Of a DNA stretch of 64,000 nt, positions 16,564 to 24,930 are shown piece by piece. Numbering within the stretch: the first letter of the stretch is position 1; every line of letters begins with the position of its first letter. Source of the DNA: Sinimarinibacterium arenosum. GTDB taxonomy: Bacteria; Pseudomonadota; Gammaproteobacteria; Nevskiales; Nevskiaceae. Position numbers and translations under genes: made by a program. The stretch spans positions 62,001 to 126,000 of the forward strand of contig NZ_SUKF01000009.1 of assembly GCF_005047655.1 (NCBI RefSeq), read 5' to 3'. The notes below the pieces were generated by a model. The model did no database searches. It was given only the letters and a program-made list of their open reading frames with translations, and was not told the DNA's origin.

Positions 16564-17097
16564 ATGGGTGACAACAGCGAAGCCGGACAGCAGCGGCACC
16601 AGGTCATGGTCGATGCAGTGATGGAAGGGCTTGAGGCGGGGAGGCCGGGGCGCACCAAAACCTGTGAGGGCATGCACGCCCTTTACGAGGCGACGACGCT
16701 CTACATGGCCCGCGAGATGCCGACCCAGCCGGAGAAGCTCCACGGATTGGATGTCGCAGCTGAACTGGCTTTGCGCACCGGCTATGAAGCTGCCGGGGTT
16801 GCATCACGAGACGGCGAGCACAGTCCGGAGGCACAGCGCCTTCACGATGGTCTGCGGTTGCTGACCACCGCGGTGGTCCGGGCGGTGTACCGGGGCGGGC
16901 ACGGTGACGCGCAGTGCCCCAACTGCATTTCGGCCGCAGTGCTGATGGGCCTGGCCAATGCTCTGATGGCAGAGAACGTTGCTCCGGACGCGGCAATCCG
17001 GACCGTACAGGAACGCGCCAGTGCGCTCCGGGTCAACGGCCCGGCCCCGATCGATCCCGGCCTGAAGGCGCTACTTCAGCCGCCTGCGAATCAGTGA
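16564..17097 (+). CDS. Hypothetical protein, 177 aa
   Basis: Mostly helical, with a single CPNC pair at about residues 118-121. The middle is rich in Leu/Arg helices (LRLLTTAVVRAVYR), and hydrophobic helices near the end (AAVLMGLANALMA) are too short for clear membrane spans. The ribosome site AAGGAAGAAAG precedes the ATG. No family is recognised. It is followed by a hairpin-capable stretch and the decayed antitoxin. Confidence 0.55.
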   Translation: MGDNSEAGQQRHQVMVDAVMEGLEAGRPGRTKTCEGMHALYEATTLYMAREMPTQPEKLHGLDVAAELALRTGYEAAGVASRDGEHSPEAQRLHDGLRLLTTAVVRAVYRGGHGDAQCPNCISAAVLMGLANALMAENVAPDAAIRTVQERASALRVNGPAPIDPGLKALLQPPANQ

Positions 17098-17163
17098 GCT
17101 CGGCCCCTCGCGCGCCTCTTGCGGAGAGACGCAGCGAGGGGAACGCAGTTATATCTCCACGGA

Positions 17164-17169
17164 TATAAT
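17164..17169 (+). promoter_or_regulatory. Sigma-70-like -10 with overlapping inverted repeat
   Basis: TATAAT sits at the edge of the inverted repeat TATATC-TCCACG-GATATA. It lies before the decayed antitoxin gene at 17191, a position typical of an autoregulated toxin-antitoxin promoter. No good -35 is seen. It differs from the GC-rich motif used by neighbouring genes. Confidence 0.4.
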
Positions 17170-17190
17170 TATGCAGCTGAGGAAACCGCC

Positions 17191-17480
17191 ATGAACCCCA
17201 AGATGCAGAGCTTCGTAGAAACCCCGCGCATGGAAACGTACGAAGACGTTTTCGACGCACTCTACCGCGACGATCCGGGCAAGGCGGCAGCGATGAAGCT
17301 GCGCAGCGACCTGCTGATGAATGTGCGTGCGTCAGCGCCTGGGGCGGCACCCAAGGGGAAAAGGCCAAGCGCCTGCAGATAACCCAGCCGCTGTTGAAGC
17401 TGGTGATGCGATGCTCCGACCCGCCGCGCTTCAGCTCCACGATCTGGTTGTGCTGTCGGCCCGCACCCGGGCCAAAGTGA
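17191..17480 (+). pseudogene. Frameshifted XRE-type antitoxin (HigA/COG5606-like) remnant
   Basis: The opening, including EDVFDALYRDDPGKAAAMKL and RSDLL, resembles the N-terminus of XRE antitoxins in the COG5606 group. The frame then loses similarity near 17330. The next expected block, WGGTQGEKAKRLQITQPLLK (like the WTQAEAAKRLGITQ helix-turn-helix), continues in the frame starting at 17340. A third block LRPAALQLHDLVVLSA resumes in yet another frame near 17410. Two frameshifts therefore break the gene. No toxin partner lies beside it. The similarity is judged by eye. Confidence 0.5.
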
Positions 17481-17494
17481 TGCGTATACGCATC
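17477..17494. promoter_or_regulatory. 18-bp perfect palindrome with TGCGTATACGCA-type core
   Basis: TGATGCGTATACGCATCA. The core GCGTATACGC occurs again at 33556-33565 and 45711-45720. It may be an operator. Confidence 0.4.
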
Positions 17495-17589
17495 ACCGGG
17501 CAGGGCTTTGCACATGGGTTTGGCATGTCGTACGTGCTGGTCCAATACGGTATCGCTTCAGCGGGTGCCGAAGGCCGCACGCTGACCTG

Positions 17590-17615
17590 GCGGGGCGCCG
17601 TGGCCCACATAGGGT
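17590..17615 (+). promoter_or_regulatory. Class A promoter before the 17641 gene
   Basis: GCGGGGCG (17590-17597), 12 bp, TAGGGT (17610-17615) then GGGGA, 25 bp before the start. Confidence 0.75.
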
Positions 17616-17640
17616 GGGGATTCCACACAAGGAGTTCCCC

Positions 17641-18345
17641 ATGGAATTTGGAATCGGAGATCCCGTTGTTCTCGACGGCACACTCGGCGTTGTCGTGGCC
17701 CGTGTTCGGGCCGACGACGACCCGCGCAAGTGCGTCCCTGCCGGCTCCCGCCTGACCCTGCGTGGCACCATTGCCGAGCGCGACCAGGTGACCTACCTGG
17801 TGCGGCCGAGCGGCGTGAAGCGTGTCATCTGGTCGCACAACAAGGATCTGACCGGCATTGTTCCCACCGTTCCGGTGGCGAGCGCGACCGCTGCTGCGGG
17901 CCGTGTCGCGGCGGATGTGATGTCGATTTCCGACGGCACCATGGCTGCACTGACGGGCTATCGTCAGACGGCAGACATCATTCGGGTCCGCCAGGCATTC
18001 GCCCAGCATGTCATCGGCGCCGAGGATTCCGGCACGCGCTTCGGCAGCTGGCTCGCTGCGTTCCGGTGGTTCCTCAACGGTGCCCCTGGCGAGGCGCTGC
18101 CGCTCTTCGATGAGAAGGACCGGATGTTCCTGCGCGAGCACTCCGGCGCCGTGCCTTCGGGCGTCGAGGCATGGATCGGACCGAACGGCGATACCTGGAT
18201 CTCCAAGGCGGACCGGCCGTTTCGACTCGATACCGGCTGGCCAGTGCTCGGCGAGGCGGACGGACTCCTGATCCGTGCTGGCTTTGTCCGCCGGCATTGG
18301 TACGTCGGGAAGCAGCGCGCCGCCTTCGAGGCGTGGCTGGGCTGA
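17641..18345 (+). CDS. Hypothetical protein, 234 aa
   Basis: The start at 17641 has AAGGAG 7 bp upstream. The N-terminal 70 residues look like a small beta barrel (FGIGDPVVLDGTLGVVVARV, DQVTYLVRPSGVKRVIW), similar in feel to SH3-like or KOW modules. The rest is helical and ends with aromatic-rich helices (RRHWYVGKQRAAFEAW). I do not recognise the family. It stands alone between two promoters. Confidence 0.6.
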   Translation: MEFGIGDPVVLDGTLGVVVARVRADDDPRKCVPAGSRLTLRGTIAERDQVTYLVRPSGVKRVIWSHNKDLTGIVPTVPVASATAAAGRVAADVMSISDGTMAALTGYRQTADIIRVRQAFAQHVIGAEDSGTRFGSWLAAFRWFLNGAPGEALPLFDEKDRMFLREHSGAVPSGVEAWIGPNGDTWISKADRPFRLDTGWPVLGEADGLLIRAGFVRRHWYVGKQRAAFEAWLG

Positions 18346-18460
18346 ATCTGGCGGGTCCCGCCGTCTACCTACCGAGCAGCACACCCTGCTGCTTTCCCCA
18401 TCTCGTGCATCTGCGCCTCAGGCGCCGATGTGCGTGCCTGAAATCGCGATTCCAAAACTG

Positions 18461-19345
18461 ATGAAAACTCTCACAACCTGCATTGCCCTCGCTGGGCTGT
18501 TCCTCTTCACCGTGCCGGGCGCCCACGCCTACGGCGTCGAAACCCAATCGCATTCCAAAACCTGGGAGGGGGTCGATCGTCCCTATGACGTTGTCGCTCC
18601 CGTCGGCACGACAGAGCCGGCGCCGGCCTTCCTGCTGTTGCACTACGCGGGCGGCAACGGCGCGGGAATGATCGCCAATGTCGAAGCGACACGCTGGGCG
18701 ACGGATCACGGCGCCTTCGTCATCGCTCCAAACGCGGTCGGCGGTCGCTGGGCAGACGAAGCGCGTGTTGGCGGCAGCGACGACGTCGGCTTCATTGCGA
18801 GCATTCTGGAGGACGCCATTGCGACTTACCCCATCGATAGTTCCCGGATCTATGTCGTCGGCATGTCCAACGGCGGATTCATGGCAACTCGTTTTGCCTG
18901 CGAGCGTTCCGATCTGGTCGCGGGCCTCGGTGTGGTGGCGGCAACCACGCGGAACAGCCAGCTCGCTTTGTGTCATCCCGAGTTTCCGGTGGCGACCGTA
19001 CTGATCCACGGCACCTGGGACCTGGTGGTGCCATACAGCAACCCCGTGGGGATGCTGTCGCAGCCCGACAACTTCCGCCTCTGGGCCGGCTTCAACGGCT
19101 GCGATCTGAGCTCGACGGTGAACTACGCGCTGCCTGATGGCGGCGCTGATATCACAACCAGCGCGGTGCAGCGCGTGGATGAGTGTTCCTCGGGGATGCC
19201 GGTGGCTCTGTATACGGTGACGCGCGGTGGCCACACCTGGCCGGACTGGAAGCCGCGGCTTCCTTCCGTGTACCTCGGTGCGACCTCACGGGATTGGTCC
19301 GCGACCGACGAGCTTTGGGCCGCGTTGTCTGCATACCGGAGATAG
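18461..19345 (+). CDS. Secreted PHB depolymerase / feruloyl esterase-like hydrolase
   Basis: 294 residues with a Sec signal (MKTLTTCIALAGLFLFTVPG, cut after AHA). The alpha/beta-hydrolase core has LLLHYAGGNGAG (oxyanion region), GMSNGGFMA (catalytic Ser in GxSxG), IHGTWDLVVPY (catalytic Asp) and GGHTWP (catalytic His), the arrangement of the LpqC/PHB-depolymerase family. It would cleave an ester-linked polymer or conjugate outside the cytoplasm. No class A or B motif is evident before it. I start at ATG 18461 because the signal peptide begins there. Confidence 0.8.
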   Translation: MKTLTTCIALAGLFLFTVPGAHAYGVETQSHSKTWEGVDRPYDVVAPVGTTEPAPAFLLLHYAGGNGAGMIANVEATRWATDHGAFVIAPNAVGGRWADEARVGGSDDVGFIASILEDAIATYPIDSSRIYVVGMSNGGFMATRFACERSDLVAGLGVVAATTRNSQLALCHPEFPVATVLIHGTWDLVVPYSNPVGMLSQPDNFRLWAGFNGCDLSSTVNYALPDGGADITTSAVQRVDECSSGMPVALYTVTRGGHTWPDWKPRLPSVYLGATSRDWSATDELWAALSAYRR

Positions 19346-19367
19346 GGCCTCGCTTGGGACTCGACGC

Positions 19368-19373
19368 CGTCTA
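19368..19373 (+). promoter_or_regulatory. Class B element 7 bp before a start codon (leaderless?)
   Basis: CGTCTAAGGGCCG then ATG at 19381. If CGTCTA is the -10, transcription should begin at or next to the start codon. Confidence 0.45.
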
Positions 19374-19380
19374 AGGGCCG

Positions 19381-20538
19381 ATGAACGACTCTGCCCAACC
19401 CCTCGACGACGTTTCGTACCTGGCGCAATGTCTGAACGCAGTTCAAAGCGTTCTGGCGCGTGACTCCATGGCGCTGCCGCCCCCGATCCTGAGTGGGCGC
19501 AGCGTCATGGATTGCGTTGCCGTACTCACGCCCGCCACGGCGCCGGATCGGTCCCAGCTTTGCCTTTACCTCGGGGTCAACGCCGCCACCCGGCGTCGCG
19601 CCGTCGCTCAGGCCGTCGCGGCGCTCGTGGTTCTGGTCCGGGAGCCTGGGCATCCCAACCCGTTCGCTGCGGCGCGCTGGGGTAAGGTCATGGAGTTCCT
19701 CAAGCAGGACCCCGGTGCTCCGGTGCAGGTCCAGATAGGCCCGCCGCCTCCGATCCTGACACCCGCAACACCCGCCGCCGCTCCCAAGAAGACTGCAGCG
19801 ACGGGACTCACGGTTGACTGGCTACCCCCGGAAGGGGCGCGCGCATTGCCCATCACCGATCGGTTGTTGCCCAAGGGTCCGCTCTCCGACAGTGATGCGA
19901 CGGAGTCCGCTGCCCGGATGATCTCTGCGCTGCTGGATCCACGTGGTCGCGCCTGGTGGGGGCGTGCCGGTAGCGGCGGGCTTGTGGCCGTCGTCGACCC
20001 TGATCAGCTGCGCATGAAGACGGCGTTTCTCGATGCGGTCGCGGACCGCGCGCCCTGCGGGGTGGGCGAGTTGGAACTGCGCCGTTGCATCCGAACGATG
20101 ATGCGCCCTCGGGATCACCTGGTCGGCGATGCGTTGCTGATGCTGGGGTGCCCTCCGGGGAGTTCCCAGGTCCAGTTGGTTGCGGCTGCTGGCGCGTGGC
20201 GTCTTGCGCGCCGGGTGCGGGACCAGATTCAGTACGAGGTCAGCCTCGAGTTCATGTGGGCCTCGCCCAGCCAGCGGGGCGCGTACCGCAAGGCGATGTC
20301 TTCCGTGCTGGGGCTGGCGCTGGCTGAGGAATTGGCCGTTGTGTGTGCGGACGCGAACCGCCTGGCCAAGGCCTTCAGCGTCGTCTCTCGGATACACGGA
20401 CGCAGCGAACTGGAGCAGGAGGGGGTTGCGATGGCCGCTGCTGCTGACGAGTTCAAGCGGCGTTGCAAGAAGTCTCGCGGCGGCGTCGCGTACGGCGGGC
20501 TCGATCTGAAACTGATCCGGCCACGGCTGTTCGAGTAG
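19381..20538 (+). CDS. Hypothetical protein, 385 aa
   Basis: A two-part protein. Residues 1-115 form a helical domain (YLAQCLNAVQSVLARDSM, RRRAVAQAVAALVVLVREPG). A Pro/Ala linker with PPPPILTPATPAAAP follows, then a 230-residue helical domain with LRRCIRTMMRPRD and a Lys/Arg patch KRRCKKSRG near the end. No catalytic motif is seen. The basic tail could bind nucleic acid. It has no spaced ribosome site and begins 7 bp after CGTCTA, consistent with a leaderless message. Confidence 0.65.
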   Translation: MNDSAQPLDDVSYLAQCLNAVQSVLARDSMALPPPILSGRSVMDCVAVLTPATAPDRSQLCLYLGVNAATRRRAVAQAVAALVVLVREPGHPNPFAAARWGKVMEFLKQDPGAPVQVQIGPPPPILTPATPAAAPKKTAATGLTVDWLPPEGARALPITDRLLPKGPLSDSDATESAARMISALLDPRGRAWWGRAGSGGLVAVVDPDQLRMKTAFLDAVADRAPCGVGELELRRCIRTMMRPRDHLVGDALLMLGCPPGSSQVQLVAAAGAWRLARRVRDQIQYEVSLEFMWASPSQRGAYRKAMSSVLGLALAEELAVVCADANRLAKAFSVVSRIHGRSELEQEGVAMAAAADEFKRRCKKSRGGVAYGGLDLKLIRPRLFE

Positions 20539-20541
20539 CTG

Positions 20542-20600
20542 GCGGGGCGCCCGGCGATCCGTTCCTATTCACGCTGGAGCGTCGCTATTCGATCCGTCTA
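20542..20600 (+). promoter_or_regulatory. Split promoter-like elements before the 20629 gene
   Basis: GCGGGGCG at 20542-20549 lacks a good TASGGT at the expected place. A separate CGTCTACAGG at 20595 lies 28 bp before the start. Confidence 0.4.
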
Positions 20601-20628
20601 CAGGGAAACAGTCACAAGGACTCATGGA

Positions 20629-22179
20629 ATGAACCGCACGCCGTCCCGCATTCGCCGCTACGATGACGTCAATCTAGCGTTCATTCGTTGGCTGCGTCCT
20701 GGGTTCTGGGGCGGCGACACCGATAAGCCCAGCAGCCCCGGCGCGAGGGACGCTTTCTATCGCCGATTGCACGCCGAGCTTGCCGTGATCGCGGCAAGGT
20801 GCGGCGTTACCCTTCCCTCTGCGGAGGAGCTGATCAATGGCGTGACCCTCTACATTGAGGATATTGATGTTTTGGCGCTCGAAAGCCTGATGCGCCTCGA
20901 AAACCACGCCTGGCATGAACTGTCGTTTCTCCCATCGAAGAGCCGCATTTTCGAAAGGGAGCTCCGCTGGTCACCCGGCCCTTGTGGTGTCTGCCTCAAC
21001 GCAGAGCAAGCGCTGACTTATGCGCTGTGGGGTGCTGACAATGCGCGCGTACCCCTGGTCGACGTCACGCACGATGGTGACGCTTTCTATCTACACGATG
21101 GCACCGGGACTGCGGTCGCTCGGATTGCGCCTGTGGTCTTCGACCCAGGGCCTTTGGGACTGCCCGACTTGATAGAAAATGCTCTTTCCGAGCAACTCAC
21201 CTTCGATTCGGTGCGCGCGGCCACGGCATTGCGCCAGATACCGCAATTGGTGCATCTCCGCGTGGATGATGAAACCGAGCGCGTTGAAAACGAGTATGGG
21301 CACGAAGCCTGCGGTTTTGTGTGTTCCCGGACGCCGGACAATCTCGTCCACTGCCTGCGACAATCGCTCGCACTCAACTTTGGAATCTCGCTGGGGCGCG
21401 ACGAGTCGGCGGACCTTTTGGCTCGGGCCGTTGGCGCCTCTTCTTGGGGCGAACTCGTGGGGCGCGGCGAACTTGAGTGCTTCGGGTGGCCTACGGAGCG
21501 GGTCATTTACGACGAGCGGCCAGGCAATGAGCGGTCCGTCGTCTCGCGCCGCTACTACCGGTCGATGTCCGATGCGGTCGCCGCCATGGTAACGCAGGAT
21601 CCTCACCAAACCGTCTCAGGGCACGACTTGGTTCCTGTCATGCGTGAGGCAATGGATGTTGGGAGTCTATATTTCGAACTGATTGATGACGTTTCTGGTG
21701 CCGTGCGGCAGTCATGTAACCTCGCGCGCCCAGTTTTCGACGCGTACTCCGCTACGTCGCCAAACGCGAAATTCATTGCACGCGCACAAGCGTTGATGGC
21801 CGCTCCAGATTTCCGCGCGGCGCTGCGCACTTATAGCGCCGCCGACGCACCGGTTGACCTCCGCGTTGTGAACGTCCTTCGACGCGCTCATTCAAAGCAA
21901 TCTGCAATTTTGAGAGTAAACAGTTCGTATATCGTCATCGATGGACACAGCCTTCACGATTCGCGCTACGAGTACATCGTTGCCGAGCGATATTCGCGCG
22001 ACGGCCGCTTTGTTGCTTCGTGTGTGCTGACCCCTGAGCAGCTGTCCCGGTCCGCCCGAGGCTGGGTCACTCATTCAGGGGACGACCAGCGCCCGTTCAC
22101 CTTCGGGTACGTGTCCGAATCTGATTGGCCCGTTCTGCTTGAGTTTCTTGGTCGGCCGATCGCCGACAGCCAGGAGTAA
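20629..22179 (+). CDS. Hypothetical protein, 516 aa
   Basis: Large soluble protein with no signal peptide. A middle block LLARAVGASSWGELVGRG resembles the short 'leucine-rich then SW-EL' helical motif that recurs in several plasmid proteins of unknown role. A Tyr/Ser-rich strand-forming region (SRRYYRSMSDAVAAM) and a beta-rich C-terminal third follow. Codon choice looks somewhat less GC-biased than in neighbours (for example around 21650-21950), which may mean a different origin. No enzyme motif recognised. Confidence 0.6.
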   Translation: MNRTPSRIRRYDDVNLAFIRWLRPGFWGGDTDKPSSPGARDAFYRRLHAELAVIAARCGVTLPSAEELINGVTLYIEDIDVLALESLMRLENHAWHELSFLPSKSRIFERELRWSPGPCGVCLNAEQALTYALWGADNARVPLVDVTHDGDAFYLHDGTGTAVARIAPVVFDPGPLGLPDLIENALSEQLTFDSVRAATALRQIPQLVHLRVDDETERVENEYGHEACGFVCSRTPDNLVHCLRQSLALNFGISLGRDESADLLARAVGASSWGELVGRGELECFGWPTERVIYDERPGNERSVVSRRYYRSMSDAVAAMVTQDPHQTVSGHDLVPVMREAMDVGSLYFELIDDVSGAVRQSCNLARPVFDAYSATSPNAKFIARAQALMAAPDFRAALRTYSAADAPVDLRVVNVLRRAHSKQSAILRVNSSYIVIDGHSLHDSRYEYIVAERYSRDGRFVASCVLTPEQLSRSARGWVTHSGDDQRPFTFGYVSESDWPVLLEFLGRPIADSQE

Positions 22180-22187
22180 CAACGCCC

Positions 22188-22928
22188 ATGCGAACCTTAC
22201 TGATCCTCTTGACCCTGGCTGCGGTGACCGGATGTTCCGAGCTGCAGGCGGTGACGCAGCGTGTGGACCTTTCGGCGCTGACCTTCGCTCCGAGCGAACC
22301 GCAGCACAGTATCGCTGCTGACCTGGCCATTCAGGAGGCCCGCAAAAGACTGCTGGAGCCCAGCCGGTCTGGCCACGCCGATCTGGACGCGCTGCGCCTG
22401 GTGACGCCGTATCTGGGAACCTCGGTCGAAGCGGCCGAGTTCGTGCTGGCCTCGGGTTTGACTGATCGGCCAGCGCCTTCAGCGGATGAGGCGCGCACGA
22501 TGCGCCAGTTGCGTGAACGGGCGCTGCGCACCGCGATCAGTAGCGGGCGCCTGTACCACCTTCCCAAATACTGGGCCGGGCTGTCCGAGCAACCGGCGCT
22601 GGACCTCACCATCTACGATCTGGCGTTCGCGGTCCCGGCCACCGCCTATGTCGCCGAGGAGTCCTACGACAGCAAGATCGGCGCCTGGGCGCAGCTGCAG
22701 CTCACGCGTTACTGGCTGGACGGGTGCCCGACGTCGCGCCTGGCGCGCGGCGCGCTTCAGCTCGATGACGGTGCCTGCAAGCCTCGCACGGAAGTGGCCT
22801 TGCACTTCGCCAAGCTCTACGTCGCCAACGCCTCGATTCCGCTCGAGGACCGCAATGCCGCCGCTGATGCGGTCGCGGATAGAATCGCCATACTGGAGGC
22901 TCTGCATCCGACACCCGAGGCGAAATGA
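22188..22928 (+). CDS. Lipoprotein, 246 aa
   Basis: Lipoprotein signal with lipobox AVTGC (Cys at residue 16). The rest is a helical, partly repeat-like protein with an exposed-loop Cys pair (DGCPTSR, DGACKPR). It overlaps the next gene by 4 bp (ATGA), so the lipoprotein and the membrane protease-like protein are made together and may act together at the cell envelope. It lies 8 bp after the 20629 gene. Confidence 0.65.
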   Translation: MRTLLILLTLAAVTGCSELQAVTQRVDLSALTFAPSEPQHSIAADLAIQEARKRLLEPSRSGHADLDALRLVTPYLGTSVEAAEFVLASGLTDRPAPSADEARTMRQLRERALRTAISSGRLYHLPKYWAGLSEQPALDLTIYDLAFAVPATAYVAEESYDSKIGAWAQLQLTRYWLDGCPTSRLARGALQLDDGACKPRTEVALHFAKLYVANASIPLEDRNAAADAVADRIAILEALHPTPEAK

Positions 22929-23803
22929 GTGATGGCTCGCGGCGATTCCTGCATGCGTTGACCCCGGGTCTGCGCCGCGCACTGGTGTCCTTGTCGTGGA
23001 TGGCGCTGATATCGGGTTTCGTCGCGATGCTGACGAGTCTGTATGCGCTCCCGACGGGGAACGAGTTCCGTCTCGGACCGGTGATCGTATCGGCCTACAT
23101 CGCGGCCCTTGCGTTTCTGGCGTTGCTGCTGCTGACCCTGTTGCTCTCTGGCGCAGTCCTGCTGCTGCTCGATGTGCGCTATCTGCTGATGCTGATGCTC
23201 GGCATCACGGCGTCCGTGGCAACGGTCCACGGGTTGGCCGGGGTTACGGCGAGTGTGTGGCCTGACTGGGTGGCCCAAGGCAGCCTGCGCATCGACTACG
23301 ATCCGGCGACGCCCGAGGTCCTGCGCATCTCGGGAGGAATGCCCTCCGATCTCGATCGACGCGTCGCCGCATTTCTCGACAGCCTGTCGCCGGCGCAGCG
23401 GCATCACCTCGAGTGGATTGATTTGGCGTCGGAGGGCGGCCAGCTGCGCGCGATGGTTCGCACGGTCGGTGTCCTCCGGGCCCACGGACTCACCCAAATG
23501 CGCGCGGCGGGGCCCTGCCTGAGTGCCTGCGCCCTGATGTGGCTGATGGGGGAGCGGCGTGTGGTCCTGCCTGGCGGCAGCATCGGTTTCCACGCCCCAT
23601 CAACGACACGCGGGGAGGATGCCGCGGCACTGTCCGTCGCCGTCGAGGAGTTCGTGTTCTGCGAGTCAGGAGATCCGATTCTGGCGCGCGCGGCGGCGTG
23701 GTGGCCGTCCAGCTCGATGTTCATGGTGGATTCGTTCTGGCTGGCTGAGCGGGGCATGATCGGCAAGTCAACCCAGGCGTGCCACCTGCAGCTGCCGGCG
23801 TAG
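22925..23803 (+). CDS. Membrane-anchored ClpP-like serine protease domain protein
   Basis: 292 residues. The N-terminal third has three hydrophobic spans (residues about 20-115). The C-terminal part has GPCLSACALMWLMGERRVVL followed by GGSIGFHAP. The Ser in CLSAC and His in GFH match the catalytic pair of periplasmic ClpP/crotonase-like proteases, with an acidic third residue further on. Such proteins are often found beside membrane proteins of unknown role. Coupled by overlap to the lipoprotein gene. The substrate is unknown. Confidence 0.65.
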   Translation: MSDGSRRFLHALTPGLRRALVSLSWMALISGFVAMLTSLYALPTGNEFRLGPVIVSAYIAALAFLALLLLTLLLSGAVLLLLDVRYLLMLMLGITASVATVHGLAGVTASVWPDWVAQGSLRIDYDPATPEVLRISGGMPSDLDRRVAAFLDSLSPAQRHHLEWIDLASEGGQLRAMVRTVGVLRAHGLTQMRAAGPCLSACALMWLMGERRVVLPGGSIGFHAPSTTRGEDAAALSVAVEEFVFCESGDPILARAAAWWPSSSMFMVDSFWLAERGMIGKSTQACHLQLPA

Positions 23804-23805
23804 CG

Positions 23806-23831
23806 GCGGGGCGGGCATGGCCGCGTAGGGT
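23806..23831 (+). promoter_or_regulatory. Class A promoter of the KTSC gene
   Basis: GCGGGGCG (23806-23813), 12 bp, TAGGGT (23826-23831) then GAAGG, 24 bp before 23856. Confidence 0.75.
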
Positions 23832-23855
23832 GAAGGGAGCCACCTGGAGCTCCTG

Positions 23856-24188
23856 ATGCGCCCCTACCTTCACAAGTCATTCTTCCAGTCCCGATCGCTG
23901 GCCTATGTTCGGCGCTATGAGGACTCGGAAGAGATGATCGTCGGCTTCCGCGACGGCACCGCGCGGCGGTACCCCTGCGTCGCGCTTTCTGACTACCAGT
24001 CCGTCGCCCGTTCGCGGGCTCCCGGTTCAGTGCTCCGGGGCTGGTTGCGTGATCGCAAGGCGCGGGGCTTGCCGCCCGGAGAAGAACTCAGCACGCGGCA
24101 GGTATTGGCGCTGGTCGGCGACGCAGGCTCTACGTCGGGGACCCGGCAGGCGGCAGATGGCAGCGCGGTGGCGGCGGCGTCCGTCTAA
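23856..24188 (+). CDS. KTSC-domain protein
   Basis: 110 residues. LAYVRRYEDSEEMIVGFRDG followed by RRYPCVALSDYQSV and GSVLRGWLR follows the KTSC-domain pattern (strand, GxxYxYxxVP, then a helix with a Ser and Arg). KTSC domains are found in RNA polymerase- and tRNA synthetase-linked proteins and in plasmid proteins, and may bind RNA. The tail is Ala/Gly-rich. The class B motif of the next gene overlaps its stop codon. Confidence 0.6.
   Translation: MRPYLHKSFFQSRSLAYVRRYEDSEEMIVGFRDGTARRYPCVALSDYQSVARSRAPGSVLRGWLRDRKARGLPPGEELSTRQVLALVGDAGSTSGTRQAADGSAVAAASV
24182..24187 (+). promoter_or_regulatory. Class B (CGTCTA) element before the 24216 gene
   Basis: CGTCTAAGGG overlaps the preceding stop codon (GTC TAA), 28 bp before 24216. 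Confidence 0.45.
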
Positions 24189-24215
24189 GGGACGAATCTC
24201 AAATGCTGGCCCCCC

Positions 24216-24860
24216 ATGAACGACGCACTGCCTGGCTCATCTGTTTCGCGACGCACACTGACCTACGCAGAGGCCATCGATCGCTTTGGTAGCCGTTGGG
24301 AGCGCAGCACCGATGGCACCATGGTGCGTGAGCAACTCGATACGACCGGCATCGCCGCCCCCGAGTTTCAGCGCGAGGAGATGATCCGACGCGCGCAGAA
24401 GACCCTGCGGATGCGCCGCACCGAGTTGGAGCGTCAGATCGCGCAGTTGAAGGACCGGATGGAGATGAAGGACGAAATTCTGCTGGCCAAGCTGTTCTAC
24501 CGCGACATCCTGCGCGACCTTGAGGTGGAAATCGCCGACCGGATGAAGCGCCTTGAACTGCTGCCGGAGGTTCCAATCATCGAGACGTTGGCGTACGACG
24601 GGGATTCAGGAATTCCCGTCACTGCACTCGCGCCGGGGAAGATCCTGTGGTTCGTCAACAAACAGACCGGTGTCGTGACTCAGGATCTGATCCTGCGTGT
24701 CGCGTTCAGCGTCGATGGCGTGCGCTACCGGATGCGCCACGGCGCGGAGGTTCTGCACCAGGTGGCCGGGGTGGTCTGCATCCACCCCGAGAACCTGATC
24801 CCGGCGCTGAGCCAACCGATTCCCGCCGACTCTCCCGCGAAACCACGCGTCGCGGCCTGA
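24216..24860 (+). CDS. Coiled-coil protein of unknown function
   Basis: 214 residues. Residues about 50-110 form a long charged helix (REEMIRRAQKTLRMRRTELE, then KDRMEMKDEILLAKL) suited to a coiled coil, with alternating Arg/Glu and Leu/Met. The C-terminal 90 residues look beta-rich (GKILWFVNKQTGVVTQDLIL). It could be a DNA- or membrane-associated scaffold. No family recognised. Confidence 0.6.
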   Translation: MNDALPGSSVSRRTLTYAEAIDRFGSRWERSTDGTMVREQLDTTGIAAPEFQREEMIRRAQKTLRMRRTELERQIAQLKDRMEMKDEILLAKLFYRDILRDLEVEIADRMKRLELLPEVPIIETLAYDGDSGIPVTALAPGKILWFVNKQTGVVTQDLILRVAFSVDGVRYRMRHGAEVLHQVAGVVCIHPENLIPALSQPIPADSPAKPRVAA

Positions 24861-24874
24861 GCCGTCCATCGTGT

Positions 24875-24880
24875 CGTCTA
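24875..24880 (+). promoter_or_regulatory. Class B (CGTCTA) element before the 24931 gene
   Basis: CGTCTATGGGTG, 50 bp before the start at 24931. Confidence 0.35.
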
Positions 24881-24930
24881 TGGGTGATGGGGTGCTATTG
24901 GAGCACCGCGCAATCGAGCGGAAGTAAGTA

